This document shows positions 1-11,263 of a stretch of DNA of 64,000 nt, in pieces. Numbering within the stretch: the stretch's first letter is position 1; each line of letters begins with the position of its first letter. The stretch comes from Galeruca laticollis (Eukaryota; Arthropoda; Insecta; Coleoptera; Chrysomelidae). The DNA is taken from positions 82,934,960 through 82,998,959 of the forward strand of contig OY998176.1 in assembly GCA_963921935.1 (NCBI GenBank), written 5' to 3'. The notes below the pieces were generated by a model. The model searched no databases and was not told where the DNA came from. It saw only the letters and a program-made list of their open reading frames with translations. The position numbers were made by a program, and so were the translations under genes.

Positions 1-1340
1 TAAATCGTTCGCACTGAGCATTACCCTGAGGATTATAGGGAGTCGTGACTCTAAAAATGACTTAAGTTCACGGGACATAAAAGAAATACCTTGGTCAGGA
101 TGAACGTATGTCGGAGTGCCAAATGTAGATAATATTTGACGCAAACATTGGATAACTGTAGAGGATGATATGTCGGAACATGGAAATGGGAATTTGGAAA
201 ATTCATCAACAACGGTTAGTAAGTACTTATTTCTTTTGAAGATGAAGGCAAAGGACCTTTAAAATACAAATTAAGACTTTCAAATGGTGAGGTGGCTTTG
301 ATTAACGTTCCTTCATTTTTATGAAAATTTGGTTTAATTTCAGCACAAACAGGACATGAGGAGGTAATTTGACGGACGTCTTCCACATAATAAGGGAGAT
401 TTTTGCTGCGTATCTAATGGAAAAACCGGGTAATACCAGGGTGATACAAAGAAGAATGTAAATCAAATAATTTCTTTTGATCAGCCGATGACATCCTTGC
501 AGAAGTAATACGGGAAAATGCATCAGCTACCGTGTTTCCTGGCCTGTAAACGATATAATACTTGTAGCATGACAATTCCAAACGCCAACGTTGAATTTTT
601 TCATTTTTGATTTTGGAAGAGGACTTGTTATTAAACATAAATGCCACTGACTTCTGATCCGTAATGAGCTGAAAATGTCTATCAATTAAAAAATATCGCC
701 ACTTTTTCAGTGCTTTCACTATTGCGTACGCTTCTTTTTCAACTGACGAATGCTTTTGTTCCTGAAAGGACAAGGTTCTTGAGAAAAATGAGACTGGTCT
801 TCCTGATTGGGATAATTGAGCAGCTATCGCAAATTATGAAGCATCGGTTTCAACAGTCAACATAGCGTTGTCATCAATTGAAGAAATCGAAGAGTTGGCT
901 ATGTCTTGTTTGAGCTGTCTAAATGCCAAAATTGCTTTTTCAGACAATGGAAAACTTGTGCTGTATGCTAGCGACTGAATTTTTTCGGAAAATTTAGTAA
1001 CCCATTTAGAGTAGTGTGCAAACATTCCTAGAATTCTTCGAAGAGAAGTTGTAGTATCAGGTACTGTTAAATTCAAAAGAGGCTTAAGTCGTTCTGGGTC
1101 CGGCTTCATAGTTTTGTCGCATATTAAATAACCAAGAATGCAAATCGATTTGAGGGAAAATCTACCCTATCAATATGCAATTTAGCAGTAGCAAATGTTG
1201 AACCATTCAGTCTATTTTCAAATTTGACTTTCTTCCCGCCTTCTAAAAGAGTAATATTATGACAGTAGTTGAAGCTATTCCAGCAACATATTTTCCAGCA
1301 TCCTGTCGTACGGACCGTCGCAGAGTAGCACAGTCTGAAT
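1..1340 (-). pseudogene. Ty3/gypsy pol fragment: RT end, RNase H, integrase (runs off window)
   Basis: Read on the minus strand from about 1340 down, the frames give in order the end of a reverse transcriptase (MKPDPERLKPLL, then RRILGMFAHYSKW), an RNase H domain (TDAS; HSSVEKEAYAIVKALKKW; ITDQKSVAFMF; GNTVADAFSRI), an integrase zinc-binding region (YHPGITRFFH, CPVCAE) and an integrase core with VVDEFSKFPF, VHPDQG and NAQCER near the window edge. This is the usual Ty3/gypsy order. Breaks include an in-frame TAA at 831-833 inside the RNase H, frameshifts near 1130-1150, 410 and 250, and a short deletion before the last integrase motif. The fragment continues to the left of the window. It is a dead copy; family is secure, lineage is not. 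Confidence 0.9.
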
Positions 1341-1344
1341 TGAA

Positions 1345-1990
1345 ATGCCACGCAGCAGCAAAGAAACTATAGTCACAAAGAAGCAAGAATGGGGTTTGCT
1401 TTAGAGCATGCTGCGTATGACGAACAATTTTAGAATCGTGTTATTTTTACGGATGAAAAGGTTTTCCAATCGTCAAATAGCGGCAATATTCGTGTCTGTC
1501 GCCCACCGAATACATGGTTTGACGAGAATTATGTCAATTTCACAAATAAAAGTGGTCGTTTTTCTGTAAATATGTGGACGTGGATATCTAAGCAGGAACC
1601 ATATTGGCGAAAGATTTAATAGTGAAGCATATATCAGAATTTTAGAAAATGTTATGCTTCCTTCTGTTCAGATTCTTTTCCCTAACAATGATTTTACCTT
1701 CCAACAAGATAACTGTGCAGTGCATAAACTCTGATGTAGTCATCGATTGGTTTCGAGCACGTAATATTAATGTTCTTAACTGGTGTAGTAAAAACCCAGA
1801 CTTGAATCCAGTAAAAAATGTTTGGGCAATGTTAGTAAGAGAAATTCGAAAGGCAAACGTAAGACCAAGAAACGTTGAAGGTTTGTTGGAAGTTATAAAT
1901 AATGCTTGCAAGGAAATAAATGAAGAATATTACATTATATAGGTCGATGACCAGTAGATTAAGAGAAGTCATAGAGCATAATAGCGGGAT
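1345..1990 (+). pseudogene. Tc1-like transposase relic, 5'-truncated
   Basis: Three frames together give Tc1-type DDE motifs: NRVIFTDEKVFQ, then RPPNTWFDENYV, then FTFQQDNCAVH, then WCSKNPDLNPVKNVW and a C-terminus ending near 1990. The first Asp (FTDEK) and second Asp (QQDN) are visible. The third acidic residue, normally Glu in PIENVW, is Lys (PVKNVW). A TAG stands where a Trp is expected just before NRVIF, and frameshifts lie near 1600 and 1730. The relic directly abuts the gypsy fragment on the opposite strand, so one probably inserted into or recombined with the other. No terminal inverted repeat was found. Confidence 0.85.
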
Positions 1991-2760
1991 TACTAAATAT
2001 TTAGTAGCCTTTGATATTTAACAATGAAAAACAATATTATTTACACTTTAGAGTTATTATCATTTAAATATATGACAAAACTATCCCACTTTTCCCGGAA
2101 ACGGAAAAGTCACAGTCACACTGGGCAACAACAACTGCCCCATTTTTTTTAACCGCAACTGTACATCCAATTTTTTTTAAATTTTATTTTTAACTTGAAA
2201 AATTTTTCCAACCTCTCAGATCTATTTCTCGTAACTTGCAAATTTTACATTTCTGAGAATTTATGTGAGTTGCCATTGAAAAGTGTTTTATCAGGTAATG
2301 TTGGAGACTTTGTAAATTGTTCCTTTTACTTATAACAAAATAATTTTTGTAGCCTTATGTAGGCCGAAACTCGTAGCTGTTTGACAATAAAAAATGCTGT
2401 GACATATTGACTGAGTTTTATTCAAAAATGGTTATTAACATGTTTTTTTTTACATAATTTGGATCCGACATTAACATTATTTTTTGAAAATAATTATAAG
2501 AGTAAAGTCAGAGTTATAAAGTTCGGAAAAGCCCCCTTTCGCCACAGACCTATATCATTTAGGTATCTAAATCCGCTTTTAACAATCTTTTGTTATCTAA
2601 TGCATGCTTTATCTTTTTTTTAATTTACATATTCTTCTAATGCCTTTGAAACGGATGAATTCCCAGTAGACTTTTATACAAACTAGAATTAAATATACGT
2701 CCTGACTGTCCCTTGATAATGTATATAGGATCCTATATAGAGATAGTTTCCCTTACAGCT
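1991..2760. other. AT-rich spacer, no gene recognised
   Basis: No coding similarity seen. It holds homopolymer T tracts around 2150-2200 and 2440, and one perfect 18-bp palindrome (TATATAGGATCCTATATA, 2722-2739) just upstream of the candidate promoter at 2768. Confidence 0.5.
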
Positions 2761-2767
2761 ACCACCC

Positions 2768-2909
2768 TATATAAATATATCAGCATTTGCATACGGGCGC
2801 AATCAGTTCTTGCACCCCAAACAGAGATCAGCATACGAAAACAGTTGAAAATAGAACGAGATAAGTAACCATAGGCCAGTACCTGAAATCATGACCCAAA
2901 AAATGATTC
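2768..2909 (+). promoter_or_regulatory. Candidate core promoter with mini first exon
   Basis: TATATAAATA at 2768-2777 is followed about 35 bases on by a TCAGT initiator (2803-2807). A leader then leads to an ATG at 2891, with seven codons that end in CGTAAGT, a good splice donor at 2910. Short coding first exons behind a TATA box are common in insect secreted and cuticle genes, but no second exon could be identified downstream, so this may be chance or the stub of a lost gene. Confidence 0.3.
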
Positions 2910-4070
2910 GTAAGTCAATTCTACTTATCGGTAATTCTCTTGAGATGATAAACTGTTTTTCACAACTAATATTTTTAACGTAAAATAAAGTTTAAGCCAA
3001 AAAACCTGCATTGCATTTTGACATATTTATGTGTTTCTTACCTTATTACATGGCCTATTTAGTGAACGAATCCGATGAGTGCGGAACAGGCATTGACAAT
3101 GCCTCCCCCTACTATTACTACTACTACCACCCTTTTATCTAACAATTGTTCAAAAGGTCAACGAACGGTTAATTTTATTCTTCAATTCGGACGGGGACTA
3201 AATGCAGCACTGGTAGGAGGGAATTTTATGAGCAAGTGTCCCCCACACACATCGCACACGTACAGGTCCAAGGGATGATAGAAAATTCAATCAACTATGG
3301 ATGCCATTTTATGGCTTACGTCTGTTGTATGAGGGAACGCATATATATGGTTATACACATTTTGAAATTTATATTTAGGGAACGGGATTCGGGGTATATT
3401 CCCGGTATGACAATAAAAAGTTTCTTGTTATTCCAAGAGTATATGAGTTCTAATAGAATTACAGCTTCTATGTCACATTTATTTTCGTGATTTTTGTTAA
3501 CAGTACGCATATGCTCTAGCCTCTACTATGCTAGCTTAGCAGGAGTGATGGAACCTAAACTATTTTTAGTGTTATTGGCAATGAAAGGTATGAATGTGCG
3601 CCAGTATAATTTTTTTAATAATACACATTCATTAAATAGACATATTTTGAAATCCTCCTCTACAATAGATACACGTCTGCTATTTCCGAAAAATACATTA
3701 ACGAACATTATTGCATTTTATTCTATCTACTTTGAATTACGCGTGAAGACGCATGGTGTCCGGTTGTGACGTCACGCCTAAGTAAATATTGCATTGTGTT
3801 TATGATTAACTGCAGACGGGTTTTATGACATGGATGAAAAGATGGTCAATTGCAGACGAAGGAAAGGGGTCAAGTCTGTTTACCTGTTAAATGAGTTAAC
3901 TGCATACCGCGGTCTCTACCTATTATATATAACATTTTGTTCATCAATAAAATAAAAAAAGAAAGTATTTTAAATATATATTATATAAACTAAATATTCG
4001 TCTACATGTATCTACATTTAACTACATTAAATGATTTTATACTGCATATTTATACGAAACACACTTTTGA
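2910..4070. other. No supported gene; possible intron or spacer
   Basis: Contains an ACT/ACC trinucleotide-like run near 3110-3130 and several short open frames (3075-3278, 3236-3490, 3494-3769) without recognisable domains or composition of coding DNA. I see no RNA gene. If the 2768 promoter is real this would be intron. Confidence 0.35.
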
Positions 4071-4076
4071 GTGGAA

Positions 4077-4620
4077 TTATTCGCAACAATTTGTAGATCG
4101 TATGAGTGACGCTGCATTTTCTGCCCAGACATGTGGAGGAAATAAAGAGTTGTCTTCAATATAGGTATCCACAAAATAATCCACGAAATCATTCAGCCTG
4201 TTATCACTTGGTTGTACCGATATAAAGTCGACGACAAATGAATCGCACACTTCTGAAGGTTCCAAAAAAGTCATGCCAAATAAGTAATGCAGCCATCTTC
4301 CTGTCTCGGATTGTGGATTTTTATATTCTGAATTTTCTTCCACCTAAACACAAATATATTTTCCTTTATTATTTTACACACAAATTATTTTACACATTAC
4401 ACGTTATTTTACATCACAAAATATGAGTAAATTCTTACCATGATTGTGCAAGATGAAATCTGCAGCCGATTATTGAAACGTCGGGAAATGTTTCTTTCAC
4501 ACTGGAATGGATAGAAACTTCAAAATCCACGGTGATGAAATTTGGGTTAAAATTAAGTCCTTTACTGATGCACTTGGATTTCAACATATCAAACAATGTC
4601 GAATAGGTTTCTTTTTTTTG
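4077..4620 (-). pseudogene. MULE-type transposase fragment, two exons
   Basis: On the minus strand, bases about 4620-4440 encode a stretch with ITVDFEVSIHSSV and IIGCRFHLAQSW, the second Asp and the C..H region of the Mutator-like transposase core. It is followed by GGTAAGAA, a splice donor. After a short AT-rich gap and an acceptor (TGTTTAG), the second exon (from 4343) reads TGRWLHYLFGMTFLEP and FPPHVWAENAASL, typical of the region after the core in these proteins. A one-base frame change right after the acceptor separates the two halves. N-terminus with the first Asp is missing. A fragment covering that missing part lies at 24043-24300, but is a different copy. Confidence 0.8.
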
Positions 4621-4860
4621 TTAGTTAATAAACAAAAAGCCACTGGTATCTAAATGTTATTTACAAGAGCATGAATACTAACTACGTGCACATCGGACAC
4701 GTTTTTAAAATAAATTTTAAACTGATAGCCATAATAATATTTTTGCGTACACCCGCAGCACCGACACCTGACCGCCAGTCTGCAGTTCACCCACAGGATT
4801 AGGTACCCTCATAAAACCCTTTTTAGATCATAAACCTCGTCTGCAACTAACATGCGCCCG

Positions 4861-4935
4861 TTTGTGCACAACACTTATAAACTTGAAATTCAGTTTTGTC
4901 ACACGAATTTCAAGTTTATAAGTGGTGTGCACAAA
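4861..4935. repeat. 30-bp inverted repeat, 15-bp loop
   Basis: Bases 4861-4890 and 4906-4935 are reverse complements at 29 of 30 positions, with a 15-base loop. Probably the core of a small foldback element. No coding content. Confidence 0.85.
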
Positions 4936-5036
4936 CACATCAATAGCAATACCTGAAAAATTATTTGTTTTATGTTCCTAACAAGAAAATAGTGAGGGAT
5001 AAGTGGTTAAAGCTCCCTCGGCGAAACCCAGTAGAG

Positions 5037-5145
5037 ACAAGTTACATTTAATGTGATGCCAACCTGATGTTTGATAATGATTTTGGCTAGACTTAATACA
5101 TATGAATAGAAAAAAGAAGAAGATATGACATTATAAATATTATAA
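5037..5145. repeat. Diverged fragment of the 59.7-61.3 kb palindrome family
   Basis: Shares ordered blocks with the arm of the large palindrome near 59900-60005: AACCTGATGTTT, TTTTGGCTAGAC and GAAAAAAGAAGAAGAT, with a deletion between the second and third. This shows the arm sequence exists outside palindromes. The open frame read across it is not a gene. Confidence 0.65.
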
Positions 5146-6125
5146 TATGTAAATATACTGATTAGGTCAATCTGCTGGTTAGCTAACCTCAAAAATAACA
5201 TGACATAAGTTTGAAAAAGGCTTGTGTGAATTAAATTTTACTTAGCGCTAAAGCTTAATGATTATGTACTTACAGGAAAGTTTTCACATTTCGAAATTCA
5301 GAAGAGCAAAAGTCTTTATTTGATGCAAGAAACCCTCCCAACAACAACAAATCAATTCTGGGCAAATTAGAGCTATTTGCCTTAATAAAATCTTGTTCCA
5401 TCGTTCATGACTTTTATTTTAATCACAAGACACAAATTAACTTTTGAAAGAGCAACAAAAGTTTAAGCAACACTCACGGCGTTATGCGCTGTGATTGATG
5501 TTTCGGTTAACATGACAATATTTAATACTTTCATTTTCCTGAAAATCTTATTAATCTATAATGTATTTTTCTCATATCGATGGCTGAAGAGCTCATTATA
5601 AATTCACGAACGTATCTGAAACACTTCAGGGTGATTCTTCCTGTATAGTGAACCGCAGGTAGCGAGGACAATAGAACCCTAATACCATTACCATTCAAAT
5701 ATATTTAGAAGTGATAAATTTGCCGTGACAGTGCAGTATAGTTGGATAAGAATAAGATCCTATTAGGTATTTTATTATAGATGTATTTTATTACAATATT
5801 TATTCATTTATATAAGTAGCACGAATATTTAATTAATAACGTTCGACATATTTACGCTATTTAGTGAACTCCAGGTAGTCATAACAATAGAAACGGAAAT
5901 CCTAGATTATTCAAAATCCATTTAAAAGCAATGGATGTGTTGTTGTGACAGTATCGGGCGGTTAGGAATGAATGAGATCATATTTGATATTGAGGTACCT
6001 AATTACTTAACCTTTGTATAAATTTCACAATATTTCATTTTTGCTTTTCCTCCCTATTTGGATATGTTAATATCGGTAAGAAGAATTAGGTAAATTGTTA
6101 TTATCTGGTATTTCGTTATATAATT
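5146..6125. repeat. Spacer with two diverged direct repeats (5644-5772, 5859-5993)
   Basis: Both copies begin with TAGTGAAC followed by CAGGTAG, then ACAATAGAA, then a CAT/CCATT-AAA segment, GTGACAGT, and end in AGATCATATT-like sequence. They are strongly diverged and about 215 bases apart, so an old tandem duplication or two copies of a short element. The rest is AT-rich with no gene recognised. Confidence 0.55.
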
Positions 6126-6130
6126 AATTT

Positions 6131-6593
6131 CTACTTATAAGAATGATTTGTAGCCCTAAAAAGTGACTTTCGACTATGCTTTTCCCAGCGAAATCCAATC
6201 TCTCGTAATTGTTTCCATAATTTACTTCTGCTTATTGATGGCAAGTCATCATTTTGACTAATTAAGAAAATAATTTTGTCTAATGTTGGAGTTTCATTAT
6301 TAAAATAAAAGGCGTGGACCTGTCTCCTAATAACATTTTTATGGAATTCTTCAATTTCCAATGGCTCACTGCCCCCAGTTTTCTTGGGAGAACTAACAGC
6401 TTTTTCATTCTTTCATAAATTTATAAACGGTCGCTTCTCCAACTCCCGTCATATTGGAACAGGTGCTAACTATTTCCCGAACATTACTTGAAGGACGTTG
6501 GTGCACAAGTGAATCGTTGACATTCAGTATTATAGTTTTTTTCCTTAACGTGAAAGCAGCCTTACTAAACAGTCTTAACTGTAGTAAAGGCAA
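6131..6593 (-). pseudogene. IS630/Tc1-type transposase, N-terminal part only
   Basis: The upstream open frame (6593-6405) contains KTIILNVNDSLV and EATVYKFMKE, a helix-turn-helix start; the next (6361-6131) reads FYFNNETPTLDKI and LREIGFRWEKHSRKSLF. Both align in order with the intact transposase at 22108-23463 (KTLILNCYISL, STIYRLLKES, FYLRKEIPTLDKI, RYTKHNRKSLL). A frame change near 6380-6405 separates them. The whole DDE catalytic part is absent, so this is a truncated relative. Confidence 0.75.
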
Positions 6594-6689
6594 AACATGT
6601 TGACGTCATTTTAATTTAATATTTTGAATATTATTCACGATTTTTGAAATAATTACTATTTAATTTAACCTTAGTTTGTCTTCTAAGAA

Positions 6690-7440
6690 AATTCTCTGAA
6701 GGTCGAGTTCACTCAGGTTCAATATCCACTACACCATCCCTTCTTAGAGAGAGGAATTTCTCTGAAATTATTATATTGTTTATAATCATATTGTTTATGT
6801 AAATAGATATTGATCATTCCTTTACACCGCGCTTTGTTCGTGACCTTCACTTTACGTTTATTTATTGTACTGATATAACCGATTTCTATGGACTGTCTTG
6901 ACCTTGTTTGAATCTAATTTACATCCTTTATTTTTGTAATCTGGAATGTACCTAAATATTGTGAATCAAATTTTGCCCGATCTTCCTTCTTTAGTAATAC
7001 TAAGTCTCCCATTTACGAGTCTGTAGGAAAGGCTATTTGTTGATTTTTTCTCATTATTTTTTGCTTTATTAAACATTCCCTAGCTCGCTTATCGGCGTAT
7101 TCGAATTTGTATCAGAGTTCATTGTGATAAGTTATAAATCGTAACATGGCTGTATTCCCGTGTTGAAATTGTCTCATAGGTTAGACTTTCTCCTGTATAT
7201 TAACTCAAATGGTGTGTAGCCATGATACGTATTAGGTGTGATATTGCAGCAATAAGCAAATTTTCTAGCATATTCACACCAATCATCTTTCGATTCACTT
7301 ATAAAATGTCTGACATATTCGTTAAAAGTTCTATGTAATTTCTCACAACTTCCTATTGATTCGTGATTAGAGAAGTTATGGTTAATAGTTCCGTTGATTA
7401 ACTCATAATTTAGTTTTTTTATTCGTTTCCTTGATCCGTA
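6690..7440 (-). pseudogene. Ty3/gypsy integrase C-terminal fragment
   Basis: Minus-strand reading from about 7437 gives NHESIGSCEKLHRTFNEYV, CCNITPNTYHGYTPFELIY and, after frameshifts, MGDLVLLKKEDRAKFD. This is the end of a retroviral-type integrase core plus the short domain that follows it in gypsy elements. The first two Asp residues of the core are outside the fragment. Frameshifts and stops occur around 7180, 7110 and 7020. A purine run (AAGAAGGGA on the minus strand, about 6744-6752) lies downstream where a polypurine tract would sit. Distinct from the gypsy copies at 1-1340 and 10805-11260. Confidence 0.8.
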
Positions 7441-7761
7441 CGCTTATCCTAAATTAGAGACAGAGATGTTTTTCTTCAAAGTTTTCCGCTTAGTTTTGTT
7501 ATTTTGCGTAATTTTTGGTTTTTTTTCCACCCTCTTTGTATCGCAGGCTGATTTCTTCTAACTCTTTTAGGCTGTTTACTTTGTCATTTATATGTAAGGT
7601 GTTGCAGTTAACTTAGCTTTGTCTCTTTTTTCTCTTGCCTGTTTCATATAATTTATTAGCTGTTTTCCTTGATCCTGTATTTCTTTGGTGTAGTCTTCAT
7701 TAATATATCCATCTCTGGGCATATGTACTTACACATATCATAGTCCAAAATGAGCAAGTAA
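7441..7761. other. Lysine-rich minus-strand remnant, unidentified
   Basis: Minus-strand frames contain EIQDQGKQLINYMKQAREK and ELEEISLRYKEGG with stops between. It may be upstream retroelement sequence belonging to the integrase next to it, but no diagnostic motif is present. Confidence 0.25.
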
Positions 7762-7995
7762 AGCAGTAAAAGTCCAGAGCAGTTCAAATAATTCAGGAAC
7801 AGTCCAGAACAAGCAAATAAGTTGAAACAGTCCAGAACAGCCCAAATAAATTGAGGAAACTGCCTAAGTAAAGGAGGAATAGTCGAGAACAGGCAAATAA
7901 ACAGAAACAGTTCAGAGCAGTCCAAATAAAGCTGGAACAGTCCAAGCACAGCCCAAATCATGAAGGAAAAGACCAGAACTGCTCAAATGAAGCAG
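7762..7995. repeat. Degenerate minisatellite, about 28-31 bp units
   Basis: At least seven units beginning AGTCCAGA or a close variant, followed by a GCAAATAA or CCAAATAA block and a GAAAC/GGAAC end. One unit carries an extra segment of about 20 bases. The Leu-rich minus-strand open frame at 7656-7961 is a by-product of this repeat. Confidence 0.75.
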
Positions 7996-8191
7996 CCAAA
8001 AAGTTGAATTTGGCAGAGCCTAGATAAAAGAAAATTAATTTAGGATCCAACCGATTAAAGCTAATTAATAATCGCTGAATTTATTGGACAGAACCGTCTG
8101 ATTTTTCAACGTAATAATACATAAATACAAAATAATTTGAAAATATCTTCTTCTACCACCCGTGTCTTGAAAATCATAGCGATTTTAATAC

Positions 8192-9880
8192 CAACAGGCT
8201 AACGGAGCTTGGCTTCGAATGTATGGGCTACGCCGATGACATTGTTTTAATAGTCAGAGGCAAGTTCGAGAGCACCTTGTGTGATTTATTACAAAAGGGC
8301 CTCAGAATCATTGAGCAATGGTGCTTGTCAGTGGGGCTAAACATTAACCCAAGCAAGACCATAGTAATTCCATTTACCCGGAAAAGAATACTTCCAGCCA
8401 CGAAACCCATATCCTTAAACGGAGAAATCATAGAACGGAAATCAGAGGTTAAATATCTAGGGATAACCCTTAGACAGTAAGCTTCTGTGGAATAAGCATG
8501 TTGAAATAACTGCTAGTAAAGCAATAAGAGCTTTGATGCGATGGATGTACGCCATGATTGTGAGACAAGCAATTACGTATGGGGCAATAGTTTGGCACAC
8601 AAAAGCAAGTCAGTACAGCACGAGGAAAACCCTCGATAAAGTTCAAAGGCTTGCCTGTGTGTGCATCACTGGAGCTATGAGAACGTGTCCAACTTGGGCA
8701 CTTGAGATCATTACATATCTCACACCTCTCCATCTGGTGATAGAAAGATCTGCCCAAGAGGCAATTCTTAGAATATCTAAAGAAGGTTCAGGCAATGAGA
8801 GTATTAAAAATCAGGGAGCTTGGTCCTCTCTGACAAGATACACCTCATTAGCCAATCTTCCCAGTGACGAAATGATCAGGAAAGTAAGCATCGAAAAGAA
8901 TTTCACCACGATGCTAAATACGAGGAGAGACTGGGAAAGGGAATACACCACCCAAACTCTCAAAGAAAACATCATTAGATGGTATACGGATGGTTCAAAA
9001 ACCACCATTGGAGCAGGCGCTGGAGTATTTGGGCCTGGCACCAGATACTCATTATCGTTAGGCTCCTTCCCGAGCGTCTTTCAGGCACTTGCGATCGAAA
9101 GATGCGTGGAAATGAACCTAGAAAGAAACTACCATAAATGTGACATATCGATCCATTCTGATAGTCAAGCAGCTATCAAAGCATTGAGCTCCCATGTCAT
9201 TGACTCAAAGTTGGCATGGGAGTGCCGAAGAAAACTTGATGAATTAGACAAGAATAACAGGGTCTCTTTAGTCTGGGTTCCTGGCCACTCGGGAATCACG
9301 GGAAATGAAGAGGCCAATACACTTGCCAGGAAAGGAGCACAAATGCCCTTTATTGGCCCGGAGTCTTTCTGTGGTGTAGTAAAATGCTCCTACAAGAAAG
9401 AGTTTCGGAAGAAAGAGGAAACCGAAAGAGAAGCACTCTGGCGGTGCCTTCCCGGGTTGAAACATTCCAAAAAGTTCCTGGGGAACTTTGACACTGTTAG
9501 ATCCAAAAAATATTTGGACCTCAGTAAATATAAGCTACATCTCCTCACGGGCTTTCTTACAGGACATTGCCGCCTTAGGAAGCACTTAATGAGAATAGTT
9601 CTAGCAGAGATTGACGAGTCTATATTCTGTGGGGAGGAGGATGAAACTCCTGATCACCTAGTTATGGAATGCCATTGCAAGCCAACGCAAGAAATGCTTT
9701 GGACAAGAAACTTGTAAGAGTGAGGATCTAACCTCGTTGAAGCCGTCCCAAATACTAGAGTTCATTAAACCTTGGAACTGGAAGGCGAGCTGTAGTAGTA
9801 GCGAGAACAGCTCTGATAGGGGGGGCACAATAAACCTTTGGTTTTAGTGCACTGTAACCCCGTTAAAATCTAATCTAATA
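8192..9880 (+). pseudogene. I/R1-like non-LTR retrotransposon 3' end: RT, RNase H, tail
   Basis: Starts inside the RT with MGYADDIVLIV, the YADD catalytic box, and runs through VKYLGITL. A frameshift near 8477 and a loss of roughly 10-15 codons lead to RQAITYGAIVWH. The next open frame (8533-9717) carries an RNase H: WYTDGSKT, ISIHSDSQAAIKAL, VWVPGHSGITGNEEA. The usual Glu after FQA is missing (VFQALAIERC) and the last catalytic Asp is Asn (EANTLAR), so two of four active-site acids are gone. A cysteine/histidine knuckle follows (FCGEEDETPDHLVMEC). A second frame change near 9690 continues to PSQILEFIKPWNW. The 3' untranslated end finishes in AATCTAATCTAAT without a long poly(A). A 5'-truncated, dead copy. 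Confidence 0.9.
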
Positions 9881-10513
9881 CCAAAAATTGGCTGTTTAAA
9901 ATAGAAATGCAAATAATTATTCGATCATTATCCTGCTGGACGTGAAATTTAATTAAAACAAATGTTTGTTTTTACTACATCCCATTCGGAGTATCGTTGA
10001 ATGTTAAATTAGATGTATAGAAAATATATAAACAATTCTCTTGATGAATTTTCATTAAAAATACGTTTATTTATTGATGTAATTTCAATTTTTAATTTGC
10101 ATCGAGTTTTATTAAAATAACTCAAACGTAGGTGATTTTCTATTGGGCGAGAACAAAAAGGTAATTATCTGCTAATAGCTAATTTTCAACTAGAATACCT
10201 ACATAATATTTTATGAATAAGCCAATCTAGTTGGAAATAAATTAATGAAAATTGTTTTTGAAAATACCATGTTTTAATTTGTGCAAGAACTAAAGAATAT
10301 AAACTGAATGTAATACACGTAGATTCTGTTTTTCGATTTAATTTATTTTTGATTTACTACAGTTGTCAAAAAAGCGACGGAAATCGATCAGTGAAACAAA
10401 TAAATATGTATTATTCTTTCACATTTATTGTACCTTACAATAAAATATTAATAACAATATACCTGTTGTATCTGTTGTTATCTGCAAGGTCTTCATAATT
10501 TTTTTGTGTATGA
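9881..10513. other. AT-rich spacer, nothing recognised
   Basis: No open frames with domain signatures, no clear repeats and no RNA genes seen. Confidence 0.5.
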
Positions 10514-10725
10514 TACCGGGTGTCCCACTCAACTTTTCGGAGTTTTGATCGCTTATTACTCAAATAGTTTTGGGAATAAAAACATTTGGTTTGCTCCAGT
10601 TTTATTGAAATTTATAAATGTTTTTTCTCAAGAATGAGATCTTTTATCGGAATTCCTGTTTGACAAGTTGAATTGTAGGAATAGGACAATTTTGTTATTT
10701 TAACTAGAACACCCTGTATATTTCT
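10514..10725. repeat. Short element bounded by inverted GGGTGT/ACACCC ends
   Basis: The left boundary CCGGGTGTCCCA and the right boundary AGAACACCCTGTATA are imperfect reverse complements, spaced about 210 bases. The same kind of boundary (CAGGGTG ... CACCCTG) recurs as modules inside the long inverted repeats of the 48538-52299 transposon, which suggests a related non-autonomous element. Confidence 0.45.
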
Positions 10726-10804
10726 AGCAAATACAAATATTTAAGCTTTCTAAACATATATAGCTTGTGGCACTTTCGTAGGAAATTGTGGCCTAAAATT
10801 TATA

Positions 10805-11259
10805 TTAAAACTGCTGCTTCATTAGATTCCGCCTTGTTGCAATGGGAAAAGTTTGCTGGGCACTGCCGTCTGGACAGGGTGTCGGCATTTCGGTGACCCA
10901 CACCAGCTCGATGTTGGTTGATGAAATCGTACTCTTGAAGTCGCTCAATCCATCTAGTGAGCCCCCGGGATTCTTGAACTTCATCAACCACTTGATTGCT
11001 GCATGATCAGTCCGGCTTAAGAATTTCCTTCCACAGAGATACTGGTAAAAGTGAGAGCACTCCGCCAATTCCCACGTTGCTTGCATCAGTGTCAAGGATA
11101 AAGTCTCCCTCTGGTAATGGATATCCTAATATCGGCGCCGTGTTTAAACGTCTCTTCGAGGTTTCAAAATCCGTTTGCAGGCTTCATCCCAATAGAAAGA
11201 TCTTATTTCTTCCGTGAGTCGTGTTAGGCGCTTGGCAGTTACTCCAAACTTCCCTATAC
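10805..11259 (-). pseudogene. Ty3/gypsy RT-RNase H fragment
   Basis: Minus strand from about 11255: FGVTAKRLTRLTEE, then GDFILDTDASNVGIGGVLS (first RNase H motif), then a deletion of roughly 30 codons and frame change to FYQYLCGRKFLSRTDHAAIKW. Another frame change near 10985 leads to LTRWIERLQEYDF and GHRNADTLSRRQCP. Two frameshifts plus the deletion make it non-functional. It abuts the solo LTR at 11264. Confidence 0.85.
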
Positions 11260-11263
11260 ATAT

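Noticed and set aside
6705..6760. GGTTCAATATCC, resembling a tRNA B box
   Set aside because: No A box at the right distance and no cloverleaf; it lies at the end of a gypsy fragment and is better read as LTR-adjacent sequence.
7656..7961. 101-codon Leu/Phe-rich frame resembling a membrane protein
   Set aside because: Its periodicity follows the minisatellite units underneath.
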